Part shown: piece after piece, positions 35,901 to 48,661 of the stretch
Position numbering within the stretch: position 1 is the stretch's first letter
How the letters are laid out: each line of letters begins with the position of its first letter
From: Puffinus mauretanicus
Taxonomy: Eukaryota > Chordata > Aves > Procellariiformes > Procellariidae
DNA: 64,000 nucleotides
Reading direction: 5' to 3'
Assembly (NCBI GenBank): GCA_023333565.1
Contig: JAJKFH010003493.1
Span: 1,860,001-1,924,000, forward strand
The notes under the pieces: generated by a model
The model's database searches: none
What the model saw: the letters and a program-made list of their open reading frames with translations, nothing else
What the model was told of the DNA's origin: nothing
Program-made: the position numbers and the translations under genes

Positions 35901-38900
35901 TGATTCCATCCCTGGGAGTGGGTTTTACATATATTATAGGTTATACAGAGAGAATCTGGAGATGAAAACTGGTATGGAAAACTTAATTTTCCTCATCTAA
36001 AATAGTAAATTTCTTGCAAGTCACCCACAAAGAAAACATTATTCTGCACTATATAGGTGGTTTGAAAGTTTTCAAAAGCAGATTGAGCAAAAATATGTAG
36101 TTCTAAACTGTGTGAAGAAGGCTGTTTTGAAAATTGTGTGCTTGGAGACCTAGTGGTGTCCTCTCAAGTATATGTAGTGAAACCCAGGTATTTTGGAAGA
36201 ATGTATATTAATACTAATATCCCAAATTTAAAGTGAATATTAAGTCAAGGCATGTAAAATGTTTTTACAGAACTTTGAAAATAAATACTAAAATTTAAAA
36301 TATAATTTAAGTTCTAGCAACCAATGAAGGTGTCAAGATTGAACATACCAAGTGTTTGTTGTTTTTATAAACATAGGAAAAAAAGTATTCCTCAGAAGCA
36401 GCAATAGACCAGCTCTTAGTAATAGTAATTTTTGTTCAAAAAATGTTTCCTTGCCATTTTCTTGTTATGAGTACTCAGAAGGCTGATGTGAAAAGCAGGG
36501 AAAGATTCCTCTCCTCCCCGATAAGTGAGGATCAGATCTGCTAGTTTTAAGACTTCAGTGTGATTGCAAATGCTTTTACTCTTATGGACTGAGTCCTTTT
36601 AAGTTATGTTTTGAAGTGTACGTTGTTAAACTTTTTCTATGATATCAGCTCATCTTGTTTCATTTAATAAAGCTATTTTAAAATGCTGTCTGCATCTTAA
36701 TGCAATTCCAATTTACATATAAATAGTTTGCCACTGAAAGTAAAGTACTACTTTTAGTTTTTTATTTTGTTAAAATGATAACTCTGTGTATTTGTTACAC
36801 TATACACATCTAAGCAATTCTGTTTTCTTTTCCCCAAGTAAAAAAAGGGCATTAGCAAAGTTAGCGTAAAGGCTGCTTGAGTTAGAACACATTTGAAAGG
36901 TTCAGATCTAAACATCAGATCTATATTTTCCTTTGTTGGACATCATTTTAAAAGCTACCTTAAAGGGGAAAGAAAAAAAAAAAGACAAGGATTAAATTAC
37001 TTAATTTGATTAAGATTAAATTGCTTAATCTACTATGTGTGTTTTTCCTGATTTGTGAGGTGGAATTTCAATTGAGATATTAAGGAGTCCTCCTTTCATG
37101 GAAGCTGTGTGTCTTCAAGAGGTACTGATTTCTTTTACTCTTTTTTTAGTGAATGAGTGGGCCTCGTTAGACTGAGGCTTCCTGTTCCTTCTTTAAGATA
37201 TTGAACAGTTGCGAGAAGAACAGGTGTATGAAAAACTGGACAAATGTCTGCCTTAGTGAGGTGCCAAAAATTCACACACCAGCTTTCTTGATCTGTGGAG
37301 GAATCTTCAAGGAGAGAGAAAAGAACAATATTTTCTTGTCATGACAAAATCACAGGAGCTATAAGATAACATTGAAAAGTTATTTTCTTGTAAATCAAAA
37401 GAAGCTGAGATAAAGTACCAAAAAAAACCAATTTCTTGCAACCAGATAACTTGATATGTAATGTTTCTATAAGAGCAGTTAGAATTCTGGGGTCAGCCCC
37501 TAACCAGAGCATCTTTACCTGTGAGAAATTGATAGTGTGAGCTTCACTGGAGATACTGGAAAGCAGCTGTCCAGTCTCTGGTAGCTCTGGGGTATTTTGA
37601 CTTTTTAGGGAAGATAGTGTAGTAACATATGAACATTTCAGTCTTGTGTTTATTCCCTTGGTAATTGTGTACCATGATATAAAGATACAAGAATGGCAAA
37701 GTGACTGGGGAAGAATAACACCATCTTAGACCAGCCGATATAGAGAGAGTTCGAGTGCGTGCAGTCATTCAGACTATTGCCTCCATGCATCAACACAGAG
37801 CTCTATGTTGGCTGAGGTAGTGTTTTTCATCATACACTGTTTAGTGATCCTAACTTAAAGTCTTTTCCACCACTGTTATATTACAGTATTGCCATGAAAA
37901 CTTCGAAATATTACGTCACAATCTTGGAGTGAAATGGAGGCAAGTTGCTTGGAGGAGATAGTTGCAATAAGTGAGGCAGTTATTCTGTTATTAAGCAGAC
38001 CTGGGAGAGGATTTTTCTTAAACACACAAATAAGACACTGTATAAGCACGTGAGGAATCAGCTGGGGGGGAAGTTCCTTACCTGGGTTTACTGGTGGAGA
38101 GGGAGGGAGGGAGGTGGTCCAGATACTTGAGAGAAAGCAAACATGAAGTTGTATCATGTTAACCTCCCCTTCCTGTTACTAGTTAAATCTTTCAGAATAT
38201 GCCATGTAGACTTTCTTCTTTGCCAGTGGAGTGATATACATGTATGTCAGGTTACAAACATGATGAAAACACTGAACGATTTAAAAATTAATCTCAAAAT
38301 ATATTTGAAATTATTTTATGAGTCTTTTATATGGTACCTTTTATGGAGGGGTGAATTCTTCTGCCTGCCAAGATGCAATTCTTAAATTGCAAATTAAAGC
38401 ATAGAGTTTTGATGATCTTCAACATTGTCAGTGTTTTTAATGAGCAATCCTGAAAAGCTTTTCGTAATAACTTCTGTAGGAATTTTGCTGTGGGAGGATG
38501 AATGGCTGAGGAAGGGGGAGTGCTCAGGCTTTTTTGACTTGTTGCTACCTCTGTTTTTCTCCTTCTGAATTGCTGTAAATGTCTGGAACACCAAACCTGT
38601 GTTCCTTTCTCATGGAATTTACTACAGCATTGAGACTATGATATGTAGTATATTTATGAGACTTGTAAAACATTTCAAGATTTGTAAAAATGCCAGAGGA
38701 ACAGTAGATGTTGCATAGTAGGAGTTGAGCAATTAAACTCAAGCTACTTTTTTAAAGAACACTGGATTCATATTTACTTTAATGTGGCGGAAAAGAATAG
38801 ATTTTGAAAATACAGAATGCCAGAAAATGTGGCTGCGTTAGCATAGGCATTTCTAATAATAAAAAAGCAGATGCATATGTTATTGTGGAGCAAACTGTGG

Positions 38901-41900
38901 TATTTGAGAGGAAGCAATGTGATCATTATTCGTAAACTTGTAGAGTTTGTTCTATGTTTGGGACAGTTTTTGAAAAGAAAAAACCTCATTAATTTCCATT
39001 TACGTGGTACCTTGTGTTAAGTAAATATGTTACTATTGCTTTTCTGTTGAAGATTCTAGGGAGCAGACTTTTAGTGATTACTACTAATCATACTGTGTTC
39101 CTTTTTAGACCACCATATATGTAAGAAGTACAAAAACCTAAAGGATCACAGTTAAGGTATTTAGTATTTCACTGCAAGGTAGACATGCAAGTAACATAAA
39201 GGTATACCAATCCTAATACACTGATAGCTGTTACATTCATGAGAGTTCAAAAATTTTATTTGGTTCTACAGTGGAGAATTGCTTCCTATTGAAGAGTGCG
39301 ATTGGATAAGTAACCTCTAAGTGATGTTTGGGCTCTCCTCTATCACTAATGTAACATGACTAGTAATCCTGGAGCTGACTAGAAAAGACTGGGCTTTGGA
39401 TTTTGTGTAGAATAAAATCTTCATGTGTGGGTTCAGTCACTTCTTCCAACGTATCACAACTTGACTCCTGTTCTGTGTTACTATGCCAGTTAACATGAGC
39501 TGAAAAACTAGCCTGTTTGATTTGCTCCCCCTGTGTATTCTCTTGCAGCATGAATGTCTTGAATGTTGTCTTACTCATGCCTGAAGCTTTTTCTACAGCT
39601 GTTTTTCTACAGTTAGTTTATTAATCCGAAGATAGTTCAGCGAAGTAAAAATACCTTGCAGTACAATATGGGTTCAGCTGGCTGTAGAACCCAAGGAAAG
39701 ATCACAGTGCTGTTCTAGGAATGTGGTATTTGACATACAGCCTGAATGGGTTTTAAAGATTTTCGTTGTCAGAAGGATCTATCAGGTTGTGTTGTTCTCT
39801 TTCAAAGTAATCTTTGCAATTGGGAAATTAAATGGGCTGAGAGTCTAGAATACTTTCACAGCATTCAAACTGGTGATGCCGTAAAGCATTAAAAAGGGCA
39901 AGGATATGGGAACTGCTGAGTTATAAAGAGGTGCTGCCAGATGCTGATAACCTAAAGTTCTGATGTCAGTACCTCTAACTTTTTGATTTCTTGGCTAGTG
40001 GAGGGCTTGTGTGTGAGTTGGATGATGAAACAGTGGACCAAACAGATTTGGTCATTCAGTGACCAAACCGCTTCATGCAGTGGTTCCAAGGATCACAGTT
40101 CTAAAAATCTGTAGGAAAACTGTCTTAAGTTGTCTTAAATTTTAACGTGAATAAATTACTTCTCCGTGAGAGTCAGGTTTTTTTTCCTTCCTTGTTTCTG
40201 AATTTTAGCTGGTAAAACAAATTCTTAAAAGATTAATTTGTAAAAGCATCCATAAATGTACTTTTTGATACTGGGTAAACAGTATCAAAATTTAGTATTG
40301 GAGTAGAACTTGTCAGTCGATAGACAACTAAAAAATTTCAGACCCTTAAAAAATTTAACAGTAAAATTCAGTTAAACTGTCATCATGCATGGGCAGATGT
40401 TAGACACTTGCTTTTAAAGAAAATAATAAAGGTCAGGATCTGAATGTACTGCTGATTGTATCCAAACCTGGGCCAAATAAAGCAGAACTGTTGCTGTAGT
40501 AACTTAATATATGTGTAAGTGAATTCATATTTAAAACAATATACGTAATTTTCTGGTCAGAAGTAATTATAGAGAGCGTACATATTTGCACAGAAGTGGT
40601 ATTCTTCACTTTTCAAAAGTCTTGTGGAGAAAGCAAATCCCTAAATTTTCATTTAAATCTAGTTATATTTTGCATTAATAATCCTAAAATAAAAATTATG
40701 ATGCTTTTGTTTAGCTATTTAATGGGAAGATGAAGCTATGTAATTCTAAGAATGTCGTTTCATGGTGCAACTAAGCGATCTAATGATACGTGCTGAAAAA
40801 TATGGGTTTTTTTAACCTTATCCTCCTAGCTGTATGTTTCTGTTCTTTTTGTTGCACCAGTACTTGTCTGATTCTCTAGCAAGCTTGTTCAGGAAAATGA
40901 GCCAGCAGCCAGCTGATCGCTTCTAGTTGATGAAAAATGGGGGGAAGGCTCCATTTGCTCCTTGAACTGCCTTATTGTGAAGTCAGTTTGATTCCACTAT
41001 ATGGAATGGAGAAGCAGGGGAGGAGGGAAGAAAGAAGGAATTTTTTCATTTCGGCAGCAATTAACCATTGTGTTTTTCTGTAATGGGGAAATCTGACCAT
41101 CCTCAAGCTATTCTATAACTGAATCATCATAACAAAACTCTATGTAATGTGATCCTTTTCAGAGTCCAGAGTGAATTCTCCAAATCAGGAGATAAAAAAT
41201 TCAGGAATTTAAAATAAACACACACGTTAGTCTCACTGGAGTGAGACTAGTGCTGGATGAGTTTACTGGGCACTCCTTCCTATGATCAGCTTTGGGGAGG
41301 ATATGATAGAGAGATTTAGTTCATGCCACTAATGGTATGCAATGGTCTATGGAAATTTGCTGTGGTAACAGGGAACTGTTACTTTTGTGTGTTTTCATCT
41401 TGGCAGGAGAGCCAAACCATTTGTTAAACACAGCAGGAGAGTGGTTTATTTTGAAACTCCCTCCAGTTTTGTTTTCATGGTGGGAGGTATTCTCAGCCAG
41501 AGTTTTCTTTGGGAAAATTGCAAAATGTTTAGGTAACAATGTACTCATCATCTATTTTTCTAAGGCAAAAAGAGGCCATTATGATCCACTATATAACACC
41601 ACACTACAGTCAAGTGCATGTTATCCGTAGAACTACCTGGTAATTACCATATTGCACCTATAAACTTTTTCTGAGGTATAGCATATCTTCCTCAAAGAGG
41701 TAGTTTTGTTTTGAACTGAAAGTGGTAGAAAATCTACCGCATCCCTGGATTTCATTACTTACTTAACCTCCCTAGGTTTTACAGCTTAATTACACTCAAA
41801 ATTTACCATGCTGTCCCACTAAATGTGCTTATCCTACATTTTATTTAAGGGAATGTAGGACACATGGCATGTGCTTTTCTAAATTCTTATGTCCCAGGGC

Positions 41901-44900
41901 TGCATTTGCCTTTCAGGAGAACAATCGTTGCATGTAGTAATTTTAGGAGTTTAAGGCAGAAAAGGCAAAGCCGAAGTGAAGGTAACTCCTTGTTCACATA
42001 CTAATGTCTCTTCTCTCTTCATTTATATTTGTCTGCCAATCTAGAAAATGAGCCCTTTTTTGCCACCTAATATGGGAAAGAAAGAATAGGCAGACTAAAG
42101 AAAAACGGATTTTTGTTTTTTTTGTTTCGTTGGGGTTTTTGTTGTTGTTGTTTGGAGATAGTTTACAGTGTGGAGGAGAAGGTGACAGTGGCCAATACAG
42201 GATTAAGTCTGTGTAAGTGGGGAGAGACATTAACATTTTTCAGGATTTTCAACTTCTTGTGACAGTGTGAAATTCAGCTACTTAAATAAAGGTAAAGCTT
42301 CCACTTAAAGTGAGGAGTCAAACCAAAGATGTATATTCCAGTTATGGTGACATTGAAACTGATGATGAAACCTATGTTCTTTGTTGTAGCTTTACGTTTT
42401 ATTATCTATTTAGATAGGAATAGCTTTTCTCTGGGGCTGCCGCACTGTCCAGATCAAATGTGTATTAAGATTTAACATGTTGAAGTACAGCTATTTGCAG
42501 CATAAGTAACCAAACTCAGCATGGTGACTCAACGTGATTTCAAAAAGCAAAGGAAGATGACATAATCCAGTTTTCATCAAAAAAGGAAATAAAAATCTCT
42601 GACATAATATGGATGTCACGCATGCTCTGTTATATGCAGAAATTTCAATGGAAGAGGCTGTAAGAAGAAAAAAAAAACTGCAAAATGTGAAGAAAGAAGA
42701 TGCCAAAACCAAATATGTGAGTTCTTAGGTTGAAGGTAGGCAGTAAAAGTCTTGTTGCGAAACTGTTGTCTATTAAAGGCTACTTAGGTTCTGACTCTTG
42801 AGATCGCAAAAGGAAAGAATGACTATAGCTTTCACACAGTACTAGATAAATTTATAGCAAAAACAACTCCAAAAGAGAAACTCTGCAATCATTGCAATCA
42901 TACTGGGAAAGCAGTTACCGTAATAAAACATGGTTATGATAGCATGCACAATAGTCTTGATGTAGTAAACTGAGCAGCAACTGCTATCAACTGAGAATCA
43001 GTATGTTTTTCTGTCCAGTTACCACTATGCGGTGTTTGTTAAGAGTGTCTAAGATGCTTGTTATACCTCAGGTCATAGTATGAAGTGTACTGCGTGTCTC
43101 TAAAGAAGGATGCACAGTGCAGTAGATTATAGCATTCCAAACTGCTTAAATATGGTCATCTTGCTGACTTACATGTATGTGGATGTGTATGTTCGTCATC
43201 AGGCTGGAGAGTTATAAAGTCTGAAAGACTATCAAGAATCTGTAAAATCTTGAACGTTACAAGAATGTTGGGAAAGTCAAACAAAAAAAAAAAAGTGTAT
43301 TAAAAATTGGCAACATTAAGATTGCAAAGCAGACCCTGAAAATTGGATAACCTGTTAACAAACAAAAAACAGACTTGCTGTGAAGCAGAGTACTTAAGCC
43401 CTTTGTGACACTTGGTTAATTCTCTTTAGGGGTTTTCTCATGAAACAACAGCTGGTGCTGTTTTGAGAAGTGTTATTGGAGCTCTAACAATATGAAGATC
43501 TTTCATACATGACAGAATACAAAAAGGCATTCTTGAGACAATTCCAAAATATACAGAAGAGATTGTCAGTTTAACAACACTGCAGTTTAGTGCTTGCTCA
43601 GTTTAAAAAAAAAAAAAAAAGAAAAAAAAAAAGGCTTTCCTGCTATATTTGCTTGCATTTTAAGTAGTAGAAGCTCAGCAGATGAAAGCACTTTTAATTT
43701 TTTTTTTTTAAAGTTATCAAGGAAAACATAATAGGAAGATCCTGTGGAGGATGTTTGTGTCCGTAGATTTATGTCATGGTTTTGGTGATGAAGATTTTTC
43801 TCTTCTTTGGGATGAATTCTAAACATCATTTGAACCATATAAGACAGAGATACAGTGATGCAGAGTTGGTCTTCTGTTTCAGAGTACAGCACAGCCCAAA
43901 AGGCTTAATCTGGGAAACTGCAGTTCTGTGGACTTCTGATGCTTGCATGCCTGCATAATAACATTAGTTTATGTAGTTGAATACTTTCTGGCTTTTGTTT
44001 TTATGCTTATGTTTCAATAGTGTGTAAGTTAAATAAGTTCTGAGTGTTTATAACATGAGTATTTTTTGCATACAGAAGATATAGTGTACTTGCAGGATTG
44101 TACAAATACAATGTATCCTGCTCTGACAATGAAACTTAAATGTTTAAGTAGAGCATACTGAAAAGGTGTTTGTGATGTCTTAGTAAAAACTATAGAATTA
44201 AAGAACTTTAAGACTACTTTTTTTTTAATAATAACTGGCCAGGAAGAAAAATGTTATGCTGATTCTTTGTGTGTTTTTTTTCCCTTCTTAAATCATACAT
44301 AATCATGTTCTAATTAGTGTGTTATAAAAGATAATAGACATAGTTGTCACAGGGAGTGGAGTGACAGAAGATCCTTACTACTGCTGAGTTAAAGCAAACT
44401 CACTGTTCCCCAAGGAGTTACACTTCTGCAGGACTAGCTCTTTTTCGGCAGCAAAGTTTGTCTGGGTGTGACCTTTATTCTCTGTCAACATGACAACAGC
44501 CTGGCAGTATAATCTCAACAGAAATAGTTTTGATACTCTGTACATTTCTTACTGATAAGTTGGAAAGTATAAGTGCCTCCAAGTTGTCAGTAAGGCTTTC
44601 ACTGGAAAACAGAAATGCATTTCCTAGTGTTGTATTAAAGGCAATGGCTTGTAGGAATCCCTTACCGATAATTCTATTCTGTAGTAATTTTTCACGATCT
44701 AGAGGTACTCATTCAGTCACAATAAAATGGACTTTTCCTAATCTACTGACTTTTGCAAACATGTTGTGGGACAAGTAGAGCTATTGGAGATAGGAAAATC
44801 GTAGCCTAAATTGATTAGGCTAAGATTTGAGTCCTTATTGTGTGTTAACGTGTTACTGAGTTGTGATGCATGGTTAGACCCTAGTCCTCAGATGCTGTAC

Positions 44901-45310
44901 AAGTAGAAGCATTTTAGAGAGCTGTCTCAGATCAATCATAAGAATACAATACTGATGTACATGACAACTGAAAAATTGGCACGTGATAACTGCCCATCGT
45001 GTACTTCACCAACTGTAAAAACCTCTCGAAGCCTAAGAATTGGGAGCAAATAGAAGAGTTCCATTTGAACAAGATTCTGGTGGTCTGTACACCTGTAATT
45101 CTTGCTTTCTGTATGAATTGCATTTCCTCTCTTCCCTTCTTTCAACACTTGCTTCTACTTCATCTGAGAAATATTATTTTATTTTCCTGCTAATCACTAG
45201 TCCCTTTAGAACAAGTGAACTTGTTAGCAGAACAGTGCTAACAGAGCTATGGAACCAGTAAGTAATCTGAGGGTGACTCCTATGAGGTATGATAAGAGTA
45301 AGGTCAGAAA

Positions 45311-45350
45311 GAGAGAGAGAGAGATATGTATAAAAAAAAAAATTATATAT
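45311..45350. repeat. GA microsatellite followed by an A/T tract
   Basis: A run of GAGAGAGAGAGAGA is followed by ATATGTAT and an A run. It is a simple sequence repeat in TOP2B intron 1. Confidence 0.75.
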
Positions 45351-47522
45351 TCATACAGTGAAGCTCATTGGAAGCCTGGACATCATTCACAGAACTACTT
45401 CAATGAAATAAAATTTACGTTGCAATTATTGGCACTGCTTCTTTAGTAACAATTCCCATTCCTCCTCTTCCATATATCAGTGTAATGTATCTATCTTGTG
45501 CAGTCCTGTTTCTTTTCTGCTTGCTTAGCTGATCCATGGCTAATCTTTTAAGGGTGGTGGTGGTGAGATTATTGCAGTTTAAGACCGAATGACAGTGTGG
45601 AGAATAAATTAACTCAGATACAAAAACACTTTAATCACACATGCATGCGATTTTGCAGCTTCCCTGTTTGGCAGGAGATGTGATGTGCTCCAGAAGAAAA
45701 GTCATGAGAGTTAGTGTTGAGGTTCCAACTCTGCTGCATGTAATCCTGATGCAGGATTGTGGAGTCCCCTGGATTCTTTCCCCCTCTTATTTTGGATGCT
45801 GTCAGTTACAGGACTGGGTACTAGAGAATTTTTGATTCTCATTTGGCCTGTTCAAGTTTACTCAGGGCCAAACAATTGGCTGTTGTCATCACTGGTGTAC
45901 ACAGTCTGCTTGTCTCAAAGGTTCTCAAAATACGTGTTTTGTAGCATTTCTGTAAATAAATTAGAAAAATGTGATCTCTAAATCTGGAAGAGAAAGGTAA
46001 TTTCCCATGTTGTGAATAGAATGAAATGCTTTATTCCTGTGCCTGCTAAGAGGAAAGAAAAAAAAAAAAGAGCATCAGAGCTTAAATAGTAGAAGCTGGA
46101 GAAGACAAACTGGAATAATAGGGGGAGAATTGTCCTTGTTAATTGTATGCTATAGGTTGGTGTTTGGCCTTTTTGAGTCTGATGAAGTTGTTTGGGTGAG
46201 TTCAGTATCCTCTGTTCCGTATTCTTTCGTGCTTATATACTTTCTTACCGTTGCTTTCAGTGCTATCTGAGGCTGCAGCAAAGGCTAGATTGAGAGAGAA
46301 CTGATGATACTTTCTTCAGGCTGAGAAATTTACGTGGGGACTGGTTAATCCAGGATTGGAGTTTAGCCTACATTTACTTTATACAGAGATTTACTGGGAA
46401 CAGCTAAATGGGAGTAAAATATTTACCTGAGTGGCAAGTGGGTTTTGTCCTTATTATTTATCTGTTGATGGCTTTTACTGGTCACATAACACCTGCTTCA
46501 AAGTTTGTAAACCCCCTGTAAGAGAAGGAGGCTATTTCAGGTATTGGGCAGGTGGTGACAGAATTTTTTTCTGTTATGTCTGCTAGCCAGGCAAATAAAT
46601 CACGTGAGTTCAAGTTATGTTTGTTGGTATTTTTAAGATAATTCCAATTTACAGGTAGGAACGTATACTGTAAAATGTCATACCTAGTCTCTTGGTAGAT
46701 AGACTCTTACTGTCTCAGAATGGGGCTTTTCTACATTTGGTTGCCCTGAGAGATTTAAACTTTTCATTTGTGTGGTTTTAGTTCAATGGGAGAGATATTT
46801 ATTAGGAAAAATTCACTGAAAGATGCACCAAATCCCTGTATCCTCCCCCCAAAAGTGGATTAGTTTTCTGTAACACTGGTTGCTCTTCCAATCGAGACAT
46901 TTTTCATCATCTCCAGCCATGTTAGGCTTGAATTCTCTTTAAATTATGACATTATCCTGTGTGATTCTCTTTTTTTTTTTTACAGTCCTTGGCTTATTTC
47001 ATCAGAAACCATTCTAAACTGGGATTGTACCAGGTTTAATTACTTCAATTAAATAGAGAATGTAAATTATAGCTATTGAGAAGCCATAGGAGAGGCATTA
47101 CAGTGTTTCTTAAGTCCCACTGAATGAATTGTCCAAATTAAAATGTAAAGGAGTAGTTTTACTGTTATTATTCAGAACAGTATTCAGTGTTTCGGATTCA
47201 AATGCTTAAGCACAAAATGGATGTTATAAATACTTAACCTGAGGAAGTGGGTGTCTTTTGTAATATACTGTTGTTTCCTTATTTTGGTTTATCATGACTA
47301 GTAAATCACTAAAGTTTGAATATGTGACAATTTGTTAAGAAACTGTCACATAATCTGTTGAATTTTTTCTGTTGAGAGGATAGCTTGATCTTAATACATC
47401 TGAAAATTTAAACTACATGACAAGTTTTGATTGTAATTTAAATCTCTGTCAGGTTTTGTTCGTATCTTGAGAGTGACAGATTGAATGAATGAGGTTGATT
47501 GTTGGTGTCTTTTTGTTTTTAG

Positions 47523-47696
47523 ACATTATTTGATAATCAGATCAGTGCTTCAAAAAAGGAAGACTCGGAAAACATTAATAAAAATGACACTTCAAAGAAG
47601 ATGTCTGTTGAGAGAGTTTATCAGAAAAAGACTCAGCTTGAGCACATCCTCCTCCGTCCGGATACCTACATTGGGTCAGTTGAACCGTTAACTCAG
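47523..47696 (+). CDS. TOP2B: TOP2B exon 2: N-terminal strap and start of the ATPase domain
   Basis: This 174-nt exon (58 codons, residues 22-79, phase 0 at both ends) lies between GTTTTTAG and GTAGGT. It encodes a charged Ser/Lys/Asn-rich linker and then VERVYQKKTQLEHILLRPDT and YIGSVEPLTQ, the invariant type IIA topoisomerase opening of the GHKL ATPase domain. The charged linker differs most from mammals, as expected for a disordered tail. An antisense provirus begins only 23 nt beyond its donor. Confidence 0.97.
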
Positions 47697-47714
47697 GTAG
47701 GTATCACTAAGTTT

Positions 47715-47719
47715 ACAGT
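47715..47719. repeat. Left target-site duplication ACAGT
   Basis: ACAGT directly precedes the LTR end TGTCGTGG and recurs directly after the other LTR end at 54372-54376. A 5-bp duplication fits retroviral integrase-mediated insertion. Confidence 0.9.
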
Positions 47720-48232
47720 TGTCGTGGTTTAACCCCAGCCAGCAAAAATAAACGCCACGCAGCCGCTCGATCGCCCCCCCGCCCCGGTGGGATGGGGAGA
47801 GAATCGGGAGGGCACAAGTAGGAAAGCTCCGGGGTTGAGATAAAAACAGTTTAATAATTGAAATAAAACTAAGTAGAACAGTAAAATAACAATGAGAACA
47901 ACAACAATAACAGAATACACAAAACAGGCAATGCACGATACAACCGCTCACCGACCGCCGACCGCGTGTCACGAACGGGGGGCGAGCCCCCCCACACACC
48001 TGGTTTTTATACTGAGCATGATGTCACATGGTATAGAATACCCCATTGGCCAGCTGGGTCCACCACCCCGGCTGTGCTCCCCCCCCCGGTGCAAGCATCA
48101 CCCAGCAACAGCCAAAGCATCAATGGGGCATCAATGGGCCATCAACGCTCCTTTCACACCAAACCCAAAACACAGCACACCCCCCAAGCTACTGGGAAGA
48201 AAGTTAACCCTGTCCCAGCTGGAACCAGGACA
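47720..48232 (-). repeat. 3' LTR of the provirus (513 bp)
   Basis: The LTR has terminal TGTC/GACA inverted ends. Compared with the 505-bp partner it shows 8 substitutions and 3 single-base indels, and it carries an extra 11-bp tandem copy (CATCAATGGGG) at about 48118-48129. In its own orientation it has a CCAAT box (ATTGG at 48045-48049 on +), a TGACATCA element (48019-48026) and a TATAAAA box (48005-48011). Transcription from it would run leftwards into TOP2B exon 2 on the antisense strand. Confidence 0.95.
48005..48049 (-). promoter_or_regulatory. Core promoter of the 3' LTR (CCAAT, CRE/AP-1-like, TATA)
   Basis: Read on the reverse strand, CCAAT (48049-48045), TGACATCA (48026-48019) and TATAAAA (48011-48005) follow in the usual order and spacing of a retroviral U3 promoter. 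The predicted start is about 25-30 nt further left, near 47980. All three motifs are intact and identical in the 5' LTR. Confidence 0.65.
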
Positions 48233-48245
48233 ATATCCACCCCTT
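48233..48245 (-). other. Polypurine tract candidate
   Basis: The reverse strand reads AAGGGGTGGATAT directly before the 3' LTR. This is the place where plus-strand DNA synthesis is primed. The run is purine-rich but ends in TAT, so the exact primer boundary is uncertain. Confidence 0.6.
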
Positions 48246-48661
48246 ATTCTATACCATCTACATCATGCCCAGGTCTCACATTTTCCAATACATTCCAATT
48301 AGTCACCGCTACTTTTCCCTGCCTTTTGATATATACACATACAGGGATATCATTCCCTTAGTCCATGGGCCATCCCTCTAAAACGCCCGTTGAGTTCATT
48401 TAGTCCATGACTTCGGGTCCCACCTGTCATAACAGTCTTGCAGGGCAGGAGAGATGGTGTGTGGTGTTGGGCTCTTGCATGCGGAGGCCAGTTCTGGGCG
48501 CTCGTCCGGTTCTATCATCGTTGCACTTTGCTCAGTTTCATCGGAGTTCATCCTACATTAATCTGGGTGATTCTTACTGTAATACTGTTAATATGGCATA
48601 TGGTAACCATAGAAGTGATGACATACAGTACTATGTAATAACTAACAGCATACAATTCAGT
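48246..48661 (-). other. Short non-coding tail between pol and the 3' LTR
   Basis: About 420 bp follow the pol stop. No envelope-like frame, signal peptide or dUTPase motif was seen on the reverse strand. Open frames on the + strand here are shadows. Confidence 0.7.

Larger units (their letters stand above)
29978..47522 (+). other. TOP2B intron 1 (17.5 kb)
   Basis: The donor is GTAAGT and the acceptor TTTGTTTTTAG. The left edge is CpG-rich and the rest is AT-rich. Seen inside are a T/G-rich low-complexity tract (about 32722-32822), a hairpin (32904-32942), a G-rich patch (about 34630-34655), A tracts near 33714 and 43604-43632, and a GA microsatellite near 45311-45325. No additional exon or recognisable gene was found. 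The large first intron probably holds regulatory elements, but none can be identified by eye. Confidence 0.8.
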
